Source: Gloeocapsopsis dulcis
Lineage (GTDB): Bacteria > Cyanobacteriota > Cyanobacteriia > Cyanobacteriales > Chroococcidiopsidaceae
Assembly (NCBI RefSeq): GCF_032163395.1
Contig: NZ_CP119968.1
Coordinates: forward strand, 4,676,001 to 4,740,000
Direction of reading: 5' to 3'
Length of the DNA stretch: 64,000 nt
How positions within the stretch are numbered: the first letter of the stretch is position 1; every line of letters starts with the position of its first letter. The notes beneath the pieces were generated by a model. The model did no database searches and was not told the origin of the DNA. It was given only the letters and a program-made list of their open reading frames with translations. Shown piece by piece: positions 29,778-38,910 of the stretch. Made by a program: the position numbers and the translations under genes.

Positions 29778-30926
29778 ATGGGTTGCGAAAATATAAATCT
29801 CAAATCAAGGAAGATTCGGATTTACCCCAACCCGGAGCTAAATAAAGTCTGGCGCAGGTGGTTAGCCGCTTGTCGTTATTGTTTCAATCAAGCAATTGAT
29901 TATCAGCGTAAGAATGGACGCATTGGTAAGCGCAAACTGCGTAACGTCATTATGCAATCTAACTTACCACAATGGGTCAAAGACTCCCCTTGTCACATTC
30001 GACAGAACGCGATTTTTGACGCACATCAAGCATTTTCCGCTAGTCGGGATGCCAAGTTTAGAAGCTGTCGAGATCGTCAACAGCCGATTAAGTTCAATGA
30101 CTGTAATTTCAGCCAGGGAATGTGGTATCCGAAATTAGTTAAAGGTTTGAAATTTATTGCTTCAGAACTAATCCCCACCAGTTGCGAATATTGTACACAA
30201 CTGACTTTCAGCAAGGGACAATGGTTTGCCATATTTCCTATTCATACTGAAACAACTAAACTCGATTTAGATGGCGTAATTGCCCTTGACCCAGGCGTAC
30301 GAACGTTTCTAACTGGGTTTGACGGACATCGATTTATTGAGTTCGGGCGGGGTGACATTGGGCGGATTACTCGCTTGTGCCAACACCTAGACGACTTGAT
30401 TAGTCGTGTTCGTCTTGCTCTATCCCGACAGCGCAAGCGGATGAGGCAAGCTGCCAATCGATTAAGACTGAAAATTAGAAACTTAATTGATGAAGCTCAT
30501 TGGCAAATTGCCCACTACCTAACCCACAACTATCGAATTATTTTTCTGCCAACCTTTGAGACTAGCCAGATGGTAAGCCGAGCTAGGCGGAAGATTCGTT
30601 CAAAGACGGTGAGGGCAATATTAGGGTGGGCGCATTATCGATTCGAGTTATTTCTCGACCATCAAGCACGGACTACTGGTTCGACGGTGATTAAAGGTTC
30701 GGAAGCCTACAGTAGTAAGACCTGCACTCATTGCGGTCACATCCATCAATCCTTGGGCGGTTCCAAGATATTTAAGTGTAAATCCTGTGGCAACACGTTA
30801 CCTAGAGATTTTAACGGTGCTTTGGGCTTCATGCTCAGGGCTTTGAGGGATTCCTCCTTCACTGTCAGTGATGATGGTGTTGCTATCGCTGCATTGTCCA
30901 GTGATTATCCGTATTGTGTCGCGTAA
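29778..30926 (+). mobile_element. tnpB: TnpB-type RNA-guided nuclease gene, no TnpA partner
   Basis: IS200/IS605-family TnpB of 382 residues, starting at ATG 29778; the frame is open from TTG 29733 but those residues do not match the family. The N-terminal domain starts RKIRIYPNPELNKVWRRWLAACRYCFNQAI. The RuvC nuclease residues are intact: Asp in ALDPGVRTF, Glu in LPTFETSQM and the last Asp in LPRDFNGA. A four-cysteine zinc finger, CTHCGHIHQ and CKSCG, is complete. No TnpA lies within several kilobases, so it is a lone accessory element that cannot move by itself. Its downstream flank lacks the GAATCCC/GTGTCAA-type right end that is seen at 38.0 kb; a stem at 30961-30989 is the only local candidate for the guide-RNA 3' region. 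Confidence 0.88.
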
Positions 30927-30960
30927 ATGAATCAAAATCCGTTAACTTATTAATCTACTA

Positions 30961-30989
30961 TGACTGCGCATTGACACGTAGTGCAGTTA
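30961..30989 (+). other. Stem-loop downstream of tnpB
   Basis: TGACTGCGC, 11-base loop, GTGCAGTTA: nine pairs with two G-U wobbles when read as plus-strand RNA (the minus strand would have mismatches). It sits 35 bp after the tnpB stop and may be part of the element's right end or guide RNA, or just a terminator without a U-run. Confidence 0.4.
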
Positions 30990-31088
30990 ATGAGTCTAGA
31001 AAATCTTCCGTTAAGCTATTGACAAAAGATTACTCATGAACTAAAAAAAATGGCTGTTGGCATGGCGCGATCGCAAATGTAAATATCT

Positions 31089-31130
31089 AAAAAAGAATCC
31101 TCAAGCCCACAGACTGATGAGGCTTGAGAA
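31089..31130 (-). terminator. Intrinsic terminator of rpsF
   Basis: On the minus strand CTCAAGCC, a 13-base loop, GGCTTGAG, then GATTCTTTTTT. The eight-pair stem and U-run come about 95 bp after the rpsF stop. A second small stem, AAACCAC/GTGGTTT with a four-base loop, lies at 31159-31176 and could also act. Confidence 0.75.
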
Positions 31131-31224
31131 ACAAACTGCACGAGGAATCTTAGCAATTAAACCACAGAGGTGGTTTTGGTCTGATTAGCTGTGACGTCAG
31201 TCGCTCAGCGTTCTTAGTTAGATC

Positions 31225-31566
31225 CTAACTAACAACTGCTTCTTCCGCTAGAGACTGCTGTGCATCTACAGTTTCCATAACTTCTTGCTTAATAGTTAGA
31301 TAGCGAATGACCTCCTCACTCAATCGCATTGCTCGTTCTAGCTGTGCAATGACACTTCCAGGAGCTTGGTAGTTCATTTGAACGTAAATACCTTCACGAT
31401 ACCTGGCGATTTCATAAGCAAGACGACGTTTACCACGATTTTGAACTTCAAGCTGTGTTGCCCCTTGTTCTTGAAGCATATTTTGGTATTTTGTCACAAC
31501 TTGTGCTAACTGATCTTCTCCCAGATCAGGACGCAAAATGTACATTGTTTCGTAATTGTGAGCCAT
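31225..31566 (-). CDS. rpsF: 30S ribosomal protein S6
   Basis: Small-subunit ribosomal protein. I start at ATG 31566 (113 residues), the family-typical [19 protein letters not shown]; the frame runs 24 bp further to a TTG but GGAAG lies before the ATG at good spacing. Markers: [45 protein letters not shown]. The partners rpsR and ssb are not adjacent. It is a single-gene unit ending at the terminator at 31089-31130. Confidence 0.95.
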   Translation of the reverse strand: MAHNYETMYILRPDLGEDQLAQVVTKYQNMLQEQGATQLEVQNRGKRRLAYEIARYREGIYVQMNYQAPGSVIAQLERAMRLSEEVIRYLTIKQEVMETVDAQQSLAEEAVVS

Positions 31567-31862
31567 AGCGATAGTCTTCCTTCTGGACAATACGGCTGCT
31601 TGAGTGCCTTTTTGTGGTTTGTATCACCTTTGAGCAATTTTCCAAGCAACAAGGAATTATAATTCTAGCAAAGTTAGTCATTTATGCCATAACCTATGTA
31701 GTAACTGATCGCTGCCAGTATAAAAGATCAAGTTAACTGCAGATGATGATATCTTACAAATTTAATAACCTATGCAATGTATGCTGAGGTGTGATTAATA
31801 GATTGCGATTTGCCTCAATAGTTGGCAGTCATTAAGCTCAAAACCTAGAATAACGGCACTTT

Positions 31863-32669
31863 ATGGCGCAGCGCTACATCCGAGTTCAAAATCAAGAGGG
31901 ACGGATTTACTACGGGTTACTCAAACCTAGCCAAAGCGTTCAGGTGCTTGATGCTCCTCCGTGGTTGCAAGGTCAGCCGACAGAGTTGCATTTAGAACCA
32001 GATAGCTACCAAATTCTAGCTCCATGTGCTCCCTCTAAAATTGTTGCAGTGGGAAAAAATTATGCCGATCATGCTGTAGAAATGGGGACAGAAGTCCCCC
32101 AAGAGCCATTGTTATTCCTCAAACCATCAACAGCAATTATCCCAACTAGCGGTGAAATTATTTATCCATCCCAGGCGCAACGGGTAGACTACGAAGGAGA
32201 ATTAGCATTAGTTATTGGCGATCGCACTTTCGGTTGTACAGCCGCGCAAGCGCAGAACAAAATTTGGGGCTATACCATTGCCAATGATGTTACTGCACGC
32301 GATTTACAGCAACGCGATGGTCAATGGACACGCGCCAAAGGATTTGATACGTTTTGCCCATTGGGACCTTGGATTGTCCGAGAACTCAGTCCTGGAGCGC
32401 GGTTACAAACGTTTATCAATGAACAAGCGCAGCCAGTACAATCTGCAAGTATTGACCAAATGGTATTTTCACCAGATGTTCTGGTGTCGTATATTAGTCA
32501 AATAATGACACTTCTTCCTGGTGATGTTGTGCTTACAGGAACACCTGTCGGTGTAGGATCGCTGCAATTAGGCGATCTTGTTGTCGTAGAAATTGAGGGA
32601 ATTGGTCGATTGGAAAATACAGTGATTTCCAGAGAATACACTGTGGTGCAAACATTCGGGAAATCTTAG
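31863..32669 (+). CDS. Fumarylacetoacetate hydrolase (FAH) family protein
   Basis: A 268-residue metal-dependent C-C bond hydrolase/decarboxylase-fold enzyme. The catalytic core is standard: VAVGKNYADHAVEMG, LFLKPSTAIIPTSGEI, VDYEGELALVIGDR with the metal-ligating Glu pair, IANDVTARDLQQRDGQWTRAKGFDTFCPLGPW and LPGDVVLTGTPVGVG. An N-terminal ~60-residue extension precedes it. Substrate cannot be read from sequence; members include oxaloacetate decarboxylases, 2-hydroxyhepta-2,4-diene-1,7-dioate isomerases and acylpyruvases. No catabolic operon surrounds it. Its end overlaps the convergent Tic20 gene by 4 bp. Confidence 0.92.
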   Translation: MAQRYIRVQNQEGRIYYGLLKPSQSVQVLDAPPWLQGQPTELHLEPDSYQILAPCAPSKIVAVGKNYADHAVEMGTEVPQEPLLFLKPSTAIIPTSGEIIYPSQAQRVDYEGELALVIGDRTFGCTAAQAQNKIWGYTIANDVTARDLQQRDGQWTRAKGFDTFCPLGPWIVRELSPGARLQTFINEQAQPVQSASIDQMVFSPDVLVSYISQIMTLLPGDVVLTGTPVGVGSLQLGDLVVVEIEGIGRLENTVISREYTVVQTFGKS

Positions 32670-33160
32670 CGGACTTGCATATAAACTGCATCAGAGAGAG
32701 CAGGAATTTCTGCGTAACGACCAAGCAAAGACTGCACAACCGCATAAGCAGCCGCTATAAATACACCCAAAAAGATAGTGTTGGCGATCGTTGCCACTGC
32801 AAAAGTCGTACCAGGTACTGGTGCTAATATTTGCACTAAAATACTGCACAAAAACAATGCGATTGTGATTAATATTGCCTGCATTGTGTTAAAGCGGATA
32901 AAGTGACTGACTCGTTCATTTCTGACAACGAGTAAGAATAAGACAAAAAAGACAATGAGTCCTATAAAAGGTATACCAAAGTAAATTTGTACCAAAGGTA
33001 GCAAAGGTACTAAAACAACTCTTAGGGCAGGAAATTCTCCAAAAATAGTATTTTGTAGACCTACACGCAGCAGAAGCCCAACAACATCGACTAATGGTAA
33101 TAAATAAGCAAGGCTAGCAAAAATTCTATCCCAAACACTAGTTGACCCGCGCCAAGCCAT
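32666..33160 (-). CDS. Tic20-family membrane protein
   Basis: A 164-residue membrane protein of the Tic20/HOTDOG-TM family, the cyanobacterial relative of the chloroplast inner-envelope translocon component. Four predicted spans: LAYLLPLVDVVGLLLRVG, GLIVFFVLFLLVV, AILITIALFLCSILVQIL and ANTIFLGVFIAAAYAVVQSLL. The family RFNTMQAI motif is present (SHFIRFNTMQAILI). The opening MAWRGSTSVWDRIFASLAYLLP is as expected. In cyanobacteria its function is not established. It converges with the FAH gene and is followed, upstream on its strand, by the small Cys-containing protein gene. Confidence 0.93.
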   Translation of the reverse strand: MAWRGSTSVWDRIFASLAYLLPLVDVVGLLLRVGLQNTIFGEFPALRVVLVPLLPLVQIYFGIPFIGLIVFFVLFLLVVRNERVSHFIRFNTMQAILITIALFLCSILVQILAPVPGTTFAVATIANTIFLGVFIAAAYAVVQSLLGRYAEIPALSDAVYMQVR

Positions 33161-33278
33161 TAGTTTCCTCCCAATTTTGTGCTATCACTAAGCTACAGGA
33201 TAACGCAGGTTTATAGTCCTCTTAAAACTACTGACATCAACTTGAACGGCAAGATTTATATCTTACAAGGTTGATAGG

Positions 33279-33476
33279 TTATTCAATATTGGCAATCCGG
33301 AAGCCCATCATACATTGATACTGGTCTGGCTGACTTGCTGCCAGTTTATGAAGTGCTTGACCGCAGCGTAGTTGACCTTGACGCCAGCGGGGTTGACCAC
33401 TTTGATCTGCAAGCAAACAGCTTTGACAAACCTGATGCGGGGCAAGGATTTGATCTTCTATCAAAACCACTAACAT
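33279..33476 (-). CDS. Small cysteine-containing protein, 65 residues
   Basis: A small protein I recognise only as a recurrent cyanobacterial hypothetical. It opens MLVVLIEDQILAPHQVCQSC and has four cysteines besides (Cys17, Cys20, Cys38, Cys55 by my count), with a CxxC pair at HQVCQSCLLADQSG. The pattern C..C, then C in LRCGQALHKL, then C in YQCMMGFRIANIE suggests zinc or iron-sulfur binding. It ends with the terminal motif GFRIANIE. It is transcribed with or near Tic20 on the same strand. I see no named domain. Confidence 0.72.
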   Translation of the reverse strand: MLVVLIEDQILAPHQVCQSCLLADQSGQPRWRQGQLRCGQALHKLAASQPDQYQCMMGFRIANIE

Positions 33477-33707
33477 CCGCTGCCTCCTTTATAACCCCCA
33501 ATTGACTTAATTCCATTTTATGATAGGCAATCAGAAATACTGTGAGAATTCATACACAGCTTAATATACAGACTGTACTTAAGTTCAGAAGAACAAAGTC
33601 AGAGGAAAAAACAGTACAAGTGCAATCAACGCTAAAATTAGCTAGCAAAATCTATTGATAACGGTAGATAACAACTGTTCTAAAATTATTGTTAAGGATA
33701 TCAACCA

Positions 33708-34991
33708 GTGACTCGCACTAACTTAGACTTTCTTACACAAACAGATCCCGCTATTGCAGATTTAATTAGCTCAGAACTCCAGCGCCAACGGGATCATTTA
33801 GAGTTAATTGCCAGCGAAAACTTTACTTCCGCAGCAGTTTTAGCCGCACAAGGCTCAGTATTGACCAACAAATACGCCGAAGGCTTACCAGGAAAGCGTT
33901 ATTACGGCGGTTGTGAATACATCGATGGAATTGAGCAACTCGCAATAGAGCGCGCTAAGCAACTTTTTGGTGCGGCGCATGCCAACGTTCAACCGCATTC
34001 TGGAGCACAAGCTAATTTTGCTGTGTTTCTGACATTGCTGGAACCTGGAGACACCATTATGGGAATGGATTTATCCCACGGAGGACACTTGACGCATGGT
34101 TCCTCCGTTAATGTCTCTGGGAAGTGGTTTAAGGTTTGTCATTATGGTGTCAACAAAGAAACTGAGCAACTTGATTACGACCAAATTCGCGAACTAGCTC
34201 GACAACACCGTCCTAAGTTATTGATTTGTGGTTATTCGGCATATCCACGAATTATTGACTTTGAGAAATTTAGAAGTATTGCCGATGAAATTGGTGCTTA
34301 CTTATTGGCTGATATCGCCCACATTGCCGGTTTAGTAGCGACTGGCTTGCATCCTAGCCCAATTCCTTATTGCGATGTTGTAACTACAACGACGCACAAG
34401 ACGCTACGCGGTCCTCGCGGTGGATTGATTCTCACCCACGACGCAGAACTAGGAAAAAAGTTAGACAAAGCAGTGTTTCCTGGCAGTCAAGGAGGACCGT
34501 TAGAACACGTCATTGCAGGTAAGGCAGTTGCTTTCGGAGAAGCACTTAAGCCAGAATTTAAGGCTTATAGCATGCAAGTTATCGAAAACGCCAGCACTTT
34601 GGCAACGCAGCTACAATCTAGAGGCTTTAAGATTGTTTCTGATGGTACAGATAATCATTTGATGCTTGTTGATTTGCGCAGCATTGGCATGACAGGGAAG
34701 CAGGCAGATCAGTTAGTCAGCGGTGTGAACATCACTGCCAATAAAAATACAGTTCCCTTCGACCCAGAGTCACCGTTTGTGACGAGTGGCTTACGCCTTG
34801 GTTCGCCAGCTATGACGACACGGGGTATGGGAGTTGCTGAATTTACTGAAATTGGCAATGTTATTGCCGATCGCCTGCTGCATCCAGAAGATGACGCAGT
34901 CGCACAAACTTGTCGGCAACGAGTAGCGCAGTTGTGCGATCACTTTCCACTCTATCCACATCTTAATATTCCAGTAGCAGCACTAGCTTAA
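33708..34991 (+). CDS. glyA: Serine hydroxymethyltransferase
   Basis: Interconverts serine and glycine with tetrahydrofolate; supplies one-carbon units. The 427-residue product starts with a GTG at 33708, no in-frame ATG lies nearby. Markers: [61 protein letters not shown] and the PLP lysine in [14 protein letters not shown]. The C-terminal [19 protein letters not shown] is typical. It stands alone and is followed by repeats. Confidence 0.97.
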   Translation: MTRTNLDFLTQTDPAIADLISSELQRQRDHLELIASENFTSAAVLAAQGSVLTNKYAEGLPGKRYYGGCEYIDGIEQLAIERAKQLFGAAHANVQPHSGAQANFAVFLTLLEPGDTIMGMDLSHGGHLTHGSSVNVSGKWFKVCHYGVNKETEQLDYDQIRELARQHRPKLLICGYSAYPRIIDFEKFRSIADEIGAYLLADIAHIAGLVATGLHPSPIPYCDVVTTTTHKTLRGPRGGLILTHDAELGKKLDKAVFPGSQGGPLEHVIAGKAVAFGEALKPEFKAYSMQVIENASTLATQLQSRGFKIVSDGTDNHLMLVDLRSIGMTGKQADQLVSGVNITANKNTVPFDPESPFVTSGLRLGSPAMTTRGMGVAEFTEIGNVIADRLLHPEDDAVAQTCRQRVAQLCDHFPLYPHLNIPVAALA

Positions 34992-35231
34992 TTAAGGGGT
35001 CAGAGGTCAGGGGGAGACGGGAGTCGTGAAATGTTGAGTTATGAGTTTAAGAGAGTTGAGAAAAATCTTTCATAACTACCTCCGGCACGCTGCGCTTTCC
35101 AAAACTCAAAACTTAAAACTAGCTACTCATCCCTCACCCCTATTCGACTTTTCTCTGCTGAATGTAGATACAAATAGAGCAAATGCGGGTAAACTTTGGC
35201 TGAGACCTGTCTTGCAACTGAGTAACTGCAG
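34992..35231. repeat. Dispersed repeats between glyA and the WecA-like gene
   Basis: Holds GGGGTCAGAGGTCAG words at 34996 (similar to those after tsf), ATGAGTTATGAG-type words, and the core CTCCGGCACGCTGCGC at 35080-35095, the inverse of the cores at 9452 and 27810. A frame across it (35041-35256) is repeat-derived. The gene at 35232 starts at the right edge. Confidence 0.8.
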
Positions 35232-36275
35232 ATGCCTATTCAGCTATACCATCTAATTGCCTTTCTCTCCTCTGCCGTAGTCGTCCTTTGGATGACTCCT
35301 GTTGTTAAGACTTTTGGAATCAAAAGTGGGCAAGTTGATCAACCCAACGAGCGTAAAGTGCATCAGCGTCCTATGGTACGCCTAGGAGGAGTTGCCATTT
35401 TTACGGGGACGATTTTGGCTTTATTAATTGTTTGGGCGCTTGGTGGCTTTGGAATCTTACCGCCAACAAAAGAGTGGGAAGTGTGGGGTGTCACCCTTGG
35501 CGGTATCGCATTCTTCTTGATTGGTTTAGCAGATGACTTGTTTAGCTTATCGCCTTTCTTACGCCTCCTGATGCAAGTCATTGTTGCGGGAGTTGTTTGG
35601 CAGATGGGCGTACACATCGATTTCTTAAGTATTCCTTTTGTTGGACTAATTCAACTTGGCTGGCTGAGTTTACCTTTTACGGTAATTTGGCTAGTTGGTA
35701 TGGTAAATGCAATTAATTGGATTGATGGACTTGATGGCTTAGCTGCCGGAGTTTCAGGAATTGCTGCCACTGTCATGCTATTTGTAACGCTGTTTATGGA
35801 ACAACCAGCAGCAGCTTTGATTGCAGCTGCTCTTGCCGGTGGTGCGTTAGGGTTTCTCCGCTATAACTTTAATCCAGCTCAAATCTTTATGGGAGATGGT
35901 GGAGCTTATTTTATAGGTTTTACGTTAGCTGGTGTGGGTGTGATTGGACTTGCCAAAACTACAGCCGTTACTGCTGTAGTACTACCTTACCTGATTTTGG
36001 CAGTACCAATTGTGGATATGTCTGCAGTCATTTTGGCACGCCTCCGGCAGGGGAAATCGCCTTTTAATGCAGACAAGCTTCACTTACATCACAGGTTATT
36101 GCGTGCTGGGCTGTCACACAGATTAGCAGTTTTGTTTATTTACTCATTAACTCTCTGGGTTGGAACTTTAGCTCTAGCTTTCGCAGGTATACCCAGTGGT
36201 ATTGCTTACGCCTGTGCTGCCACCTCACTTTTGAGTTACACCAGCTGGCAAGTCTGGAAGCACGCTCGACAATAA
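35232..36275 (+). CDS. Undecaprenyl-phosphate N-acetylglucosamine-1-phosphate transferase-like (WecA/TagO family)
   Basis: A 347-residue polytopic membrane enzyme of the PNPT superfamily that starts polysaccharide or lipid-linked synthesis by moving a sugar-1-phosphate to undecaprenyl phosphate. Motifs: GLADDLFSLSP (DD, Mg binding), MVNAINWIDGLDGLAAGVSG (NxxN/DGxDG), IFMGDGGAYFIGF (DGG) and the His motif DKLHLHHRLLRAGLSH. About ten spans. The PNPT family also includes MraY; absence of MraY-specific motifs and presence of HHRLL favour the WecA/TagO branch. It is isolated from the polysaccharide genes at 56-62 kb. Confidence 0.9.
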   Translation: MPIQLYHLIAFLSSAVVVLWMTPVVKTFGIKSGQVDQPNERKVHQRPMVRLGGVAIFTGTILALLIVWALGGFGILPPTKEWEVWGVTLGGIAFFLIGLADDLFSLSPFLRLLMQVIVAGVVWQMGVHIDFLSIPFVGLIQLGWLSLPFTVIWLVGMVNAINWIDGLDGLAAGVSGIAATVMLFVTLFMEQPAAALIAAALAGGALGFLRYNFNPAQIFMGDGGAYFIGFTLAGVGVIGLAKTTAVTAVVLPYLILAVPIVDMSAVILARLRQGKSPFNADKLHLHHRLLRAGLSHRLAVLFIYSLTLWVGTLALAFAGIPSGIAYACAATSLLSYTSWQVWKHARQ

Positions 36276-36331
36276 GCGTAACCTGTAGACTGTAAAAACT
36301 TATTCAAAGCTAATCGCTAAAAGCTCATCAT

Positions 36332-37585
36332 ATGACTGCTGAAATTATTTGTGTTGGCACCGAGTTACTCTTAGGCGATATTTTGAACAAAAATGCCCAA
36401 TACCTAGCACAGCAACTCGCGAGTCTAGGAATTTCTCATTACTATCAAACTGTTGTTGGAGATAACATAGAGCGCCTTAAGCAGGTGATTAAAATTGCGA
36501 TCGCTCGCTCAGATATTCTCGTCTTCACTGGCGGTCTTGGTCCAACTCCTGATGATTTAACAACTGAAACACTCGCAGATTTTTTTGGTGTTCCTCTTGT
36601 CGAAAACTCAGAGATTTTAGAAGATATTGCTCAAAAATACGCTGTTCGCGGTCGTGTCATGACACTGAGTAACCGCAAGCAAGCATTAATTCCTCAAGGA
36701 GCTAAAGTTTTACCTAATTCTTCGGGAACCGCACCTGGTATCATCTGGTCACCAATTTCTAATTTGCATATCTTTACTTTCCCTGGCGTACCCTCAGAAA
36801 TGCAACGAATGTGGCAAGAAACTGCCGTACCCTACCTCAAAAGCTTAGGATTTGGTAAAGAAATTATCTACAGTCGAACGCTCAAGTTTTGGGGAATTGC
36901 TGAGTCTGCCTTGGCAGAAAAAGTGTCTGCGTTTCTTAGCCTACCAAATCCTACAGTTGCTCCCTATGCTAGCCGTGGAGAAGTCAAGTTGCGTGTCTCA
37001 GCTAAAGCTGGTTCGCAAACCGATGCAGAACAACTCATAGCTCCAATCGAACAACAACTCCAAGCAATTGCAGGACTAGATTATTACGGTCAAGATGAAG
37101 ATTCGTTAGCTTCTGTAGTAGGTCGATTGTTGCAATGTGAAAATGCTACGTTGAGCGTTGCTGAATCTTGTACTGGTGGGGGACTAGGACAAATGATGAC
37201 TGATGTTCCTGGCAGTTCGCGCTACTTTATGGGCGGAATTATCTCCTACGATAACCAAGTCAAAGTGTCTTTGTTAGGCGTCAATCCTCAAGATCTCAAC
37301 CAAGAAGGAGCCGTCAGTAGAACAGTCGCAGCTCAAATGGCAAAAGGCGTGCGATCGCGTCTAGGAACAACTTGGGGATTAAGTATCACTGGTATCGCTG
37401 GACCTGACGGCGGTACTCTTACTAAACCAGTTGGTCTTGTCTACATTGGGTTGGTTGAATCAAATGGAGAAGTGCAAGTGTTTGAACATCGCTATGGTCA
37501 AGATCGTTCTCGATCTCTTATTCGTTACTTAAGTGCTTGCACAGCTCTCGACTTACTACGGCGAAAGCTCCTTGAAACAAGATGA
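36332..37585 (+). CDS. cinA: CinA-family nicotinamide-nucleotide amidohydrolase
   Basis: A 417-residue two-domain protein. The N-terminal MoCF-like domain carries ICVGTELLLGDILNKNAQYLAQQL and FTGGLGPTPDDLTTETLA; the C-terminal PncC domain carries SVAESCTGGGLGQMMTDVPGSS and SITGIAGPDGG, the sequence of the nicotinamide mononucleotide deamidase active site. Known activities of this family are NMN deamidation and ADP-ribose pyrophosphatase action. It follows the WecA-like gene by 56 bp on the same strand and may be co-transcribed. Starts MTAEIICVGTELLLG at ATG 36332. Confidence 0.95.
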   Translation: MTAEIICVGTELLLGDILNKNAQYLAQQLASLGISHYYQTVVGDNIERLKQVIKIAIARSDILVFTGGLGPTPDDLTTETLADFFGVPLVENSEILEDIAQKYAVRGRVMTLSNRKQALIPQGAKVLPNSSGTAPGIIWSPISNLHIFTFPGVPSEMQRMWQETAVPYLKSLGFGKEIIYSRTLKFWGIAESALAEKVSAFLSLPNPTVAPYASRGEVKLRVSAKAGSQTDAEQLIAPIEQQLQAIAGLDYYGQDEDSLASVVGRLLQCENATLSVAESCTGGGLGQMMTDVPGSSRYFMGGIISYDNQVKVSLLGVNPQDLNQEGAVSRTVAAQMAKGVRSRLGTTWGLSITGIAGPDGGTLTKPVGLVYIGLVESNGEVQVFEHRYGQDRSRSLIRYLSACTALDLLRRKLLETR

Positions 37586-37738
37586 GTGTGAAGTAAACAA
37601 GCTAGAAGAATGTAATTGATGCTACTAATAAAGAAAAAATTAAGAGTTGCTATACGCTTACAGATTTTTATCTTTTTTTCGCCAGAATACCCTCAGTTTA
37701 CTGATGGGATGAATGGCGCTTTGTGTTAAAATCCACCT

Positions 37739-38072
37739 AGAGGTAAGGTAATCAACCTCTCTAAAAACCTAGTAACCTAAAAGGTTCACACTGTACCTTG
37801 ACAATTGAATCTATCGGGTTCTACTTTGTTGTTCTAGGAGTACATAAGTGCTGTGTACACCTGAAAGTAGGTAAAGGATTCACAGGAACTAGACGACCAG
37901 TATTGGCTTTGTGCCAGATCAAACAAACATTGTAGAAATACAACTACCGAGGGGCACTCGGAAAGTTACGCTTGGGGAAAGAACCACCTCTGCATCAGTA
38001 ACGCAAGGCGAAGACTGTAAGTGGACTTGTTGAACCAAGAATCCCCCGATTTATCGGTGGGAGTGTCAAGAT
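37739..38072 (+). mobile_element. IS200/IS605-type right end with omega-RNA-like sequence, no tnpA or tnpB
   Basis: The 3' end reads GAATCCCCC, a stem, then GGGAGTGTCAA. The stem CCCCCGAT/ATCGGTGGG (one bulged T, eight pairs) lies at about 38042-38060. That arrangement matches the right end of IS605-family elements, where the guide-RNA scaffold (omega RNA/reRNA) ends and the guide begins with the bases after TCAA. Upstream are GTTAC/GTAAC and CCGAG/CTCGG stems and GGACTTGTTGAACC, also scaffold-like. A stem AGAGGT/ACCTCT at 37739-37760 may mark the left end, giving an element of about 335 bp, but this boundary is weak. No coding frame lies inside. It looks like a non-autonomous copy or a relic that lost tnpB. 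The downstream bases GATAAATACTCCCCGTAC would be its guide. Confidence 0.65.
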
Positions 38073-38256
38073 AAATACTCCCCGTACTTGGCGTGTTTAG
38101 CAAGATATCTGTCTGTGGTGTCATGAGTTTGGCTTGAGCTGATATGATAAGTTTAATATTAAGTAAAAGTTACAAGCTCAAAATTTAGCTATAGACAAAA
38201 CTTCCTCGCTTAGGTCAGCGAAGCAATTCAGGTCGTATTTAGGAGCAATCGATTCA

Positions 38257-38397
38257 ATGGACTACTTAGAAAAAGTACTGGAAAAATTAAAGGAATGGGC
38301 ACGTAGGTTAATAGAAACTTTGTTGGGACCAGAGGCAGAACCAGAACCAGAACCAATTCCTATTCCAGTTGATGATAGACAACGTCGCTATCAGTAG
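38257..38397 (+). CDS. Small acidic protein, 46 residues
   Basis: ATG 38257 to the stop at 38395, with AGGAG eleven bases upstream. It starts MDYLEKVLEKLKEWARRLIE, an amphipathic helix, then a PE-rich tail (LLGPEAEPEPEPIPIP) and DDRQRRYQ. The helix-plus-tail layout and ribosome site support a real gene. From memory such small proteins occur near aroQ or elsewhere in cyanobacteria; the function is unknown. It precedes aroQ by 32 bp on the same strand and may be in one transcript with it. Confidence 0.65.
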   Translation: MDYLEKVLEKLKEWARRLIETLLGPEAEPEPEPIPIPVDDRQRRYQ

Positions 38398-38429
38398 TCC
38401 ATAACATAATAATTTTCAAGCTGTAGCAA

Positions 38430-38867
38430 TTGAGCAGTATTCTTGTACTACACGGACCCAATTTAAATCTCTTGGGACAACGCGAACCAGAGGTTTATGG
38501 CTATACTAACCTAGAAGATATTAATAGCCTCTTGAAAGAAGAAGCACAGAAGTTAGGTGTAGTGATTGCAGCCCTTCAGTCAAATCACGAAGGTGTTTTA
38601 GTAGATGCCATCCATACAGCTAAAAGTGAGCATCAAGGAATATTAATTAATGCAGGCGCATATACGCATACGAGTGTTGCTTTGCGCGATGCACTTGCCG
38701 CAGTTATGATACCAGCAGTAGAAGTTCATATCAGTAACATCTACCAAAGAGAAGCTTTCCGTCATCATTCTTATATAGCACCAGTAGTATTAGGGCAGAT
38801 TAGTGGTTTTGGAGCAAATAGCTATCGCTTGGGGCTACAGGCGTTAGTTAATTATCTGAAGAAATAA
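38430..38867 (+). CDS. aroQ: 3-dehydroquinate dehydratase, type II
   Basis: Third step of the shikimate pathway. 145 residues, typical for type II. Motifs: [21 protein letters not shown] (catalytic Tyr in the lid), [25 protein letters not shown] and [18 protein letters not shown] (catalytic His). The start is a TTG at 38430, the only start in frame near the expected N-terminus, giving [11 protein letters not shown]. It is preceded by the small protein gene and followed by the ADP-ribosylglycohydrolase-like gene 43 bp later. Confidence 0.95.
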   Translation: MSSILVLHGPNLNLLGQREPEVYGYTNLEDINSLLKEEAQKLGVVIAALQSNHEGVLVDAIHTAKSEHQGILINAGAYTHTSVALRDALAAVMIPAVEVHISNIYQREAFRHHSYIAPVVLGQISGFGANSYRLGLQALVNYLKK

Positions 38868-38910
38868 TCCTCAAGCTTGTACTTGTTATCATCTTCAAAA
38901 AACTGCAGCA

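Noticed and set aside
30927-31060. TnpB right end with TCAA downstream of tnpB
   Set aside because: The GAATCCC stem and GTGTCAA signature found at 38 kb are absent here; only a stem at 30961-30989 remains.
37620-37720. Decayed tnpB 3' end before the orphan right end
   Set aside because: No reading frame in this stretch keeps TnpB landmarks; the A/T-rich sequence is better explained as the cinA 3' region.
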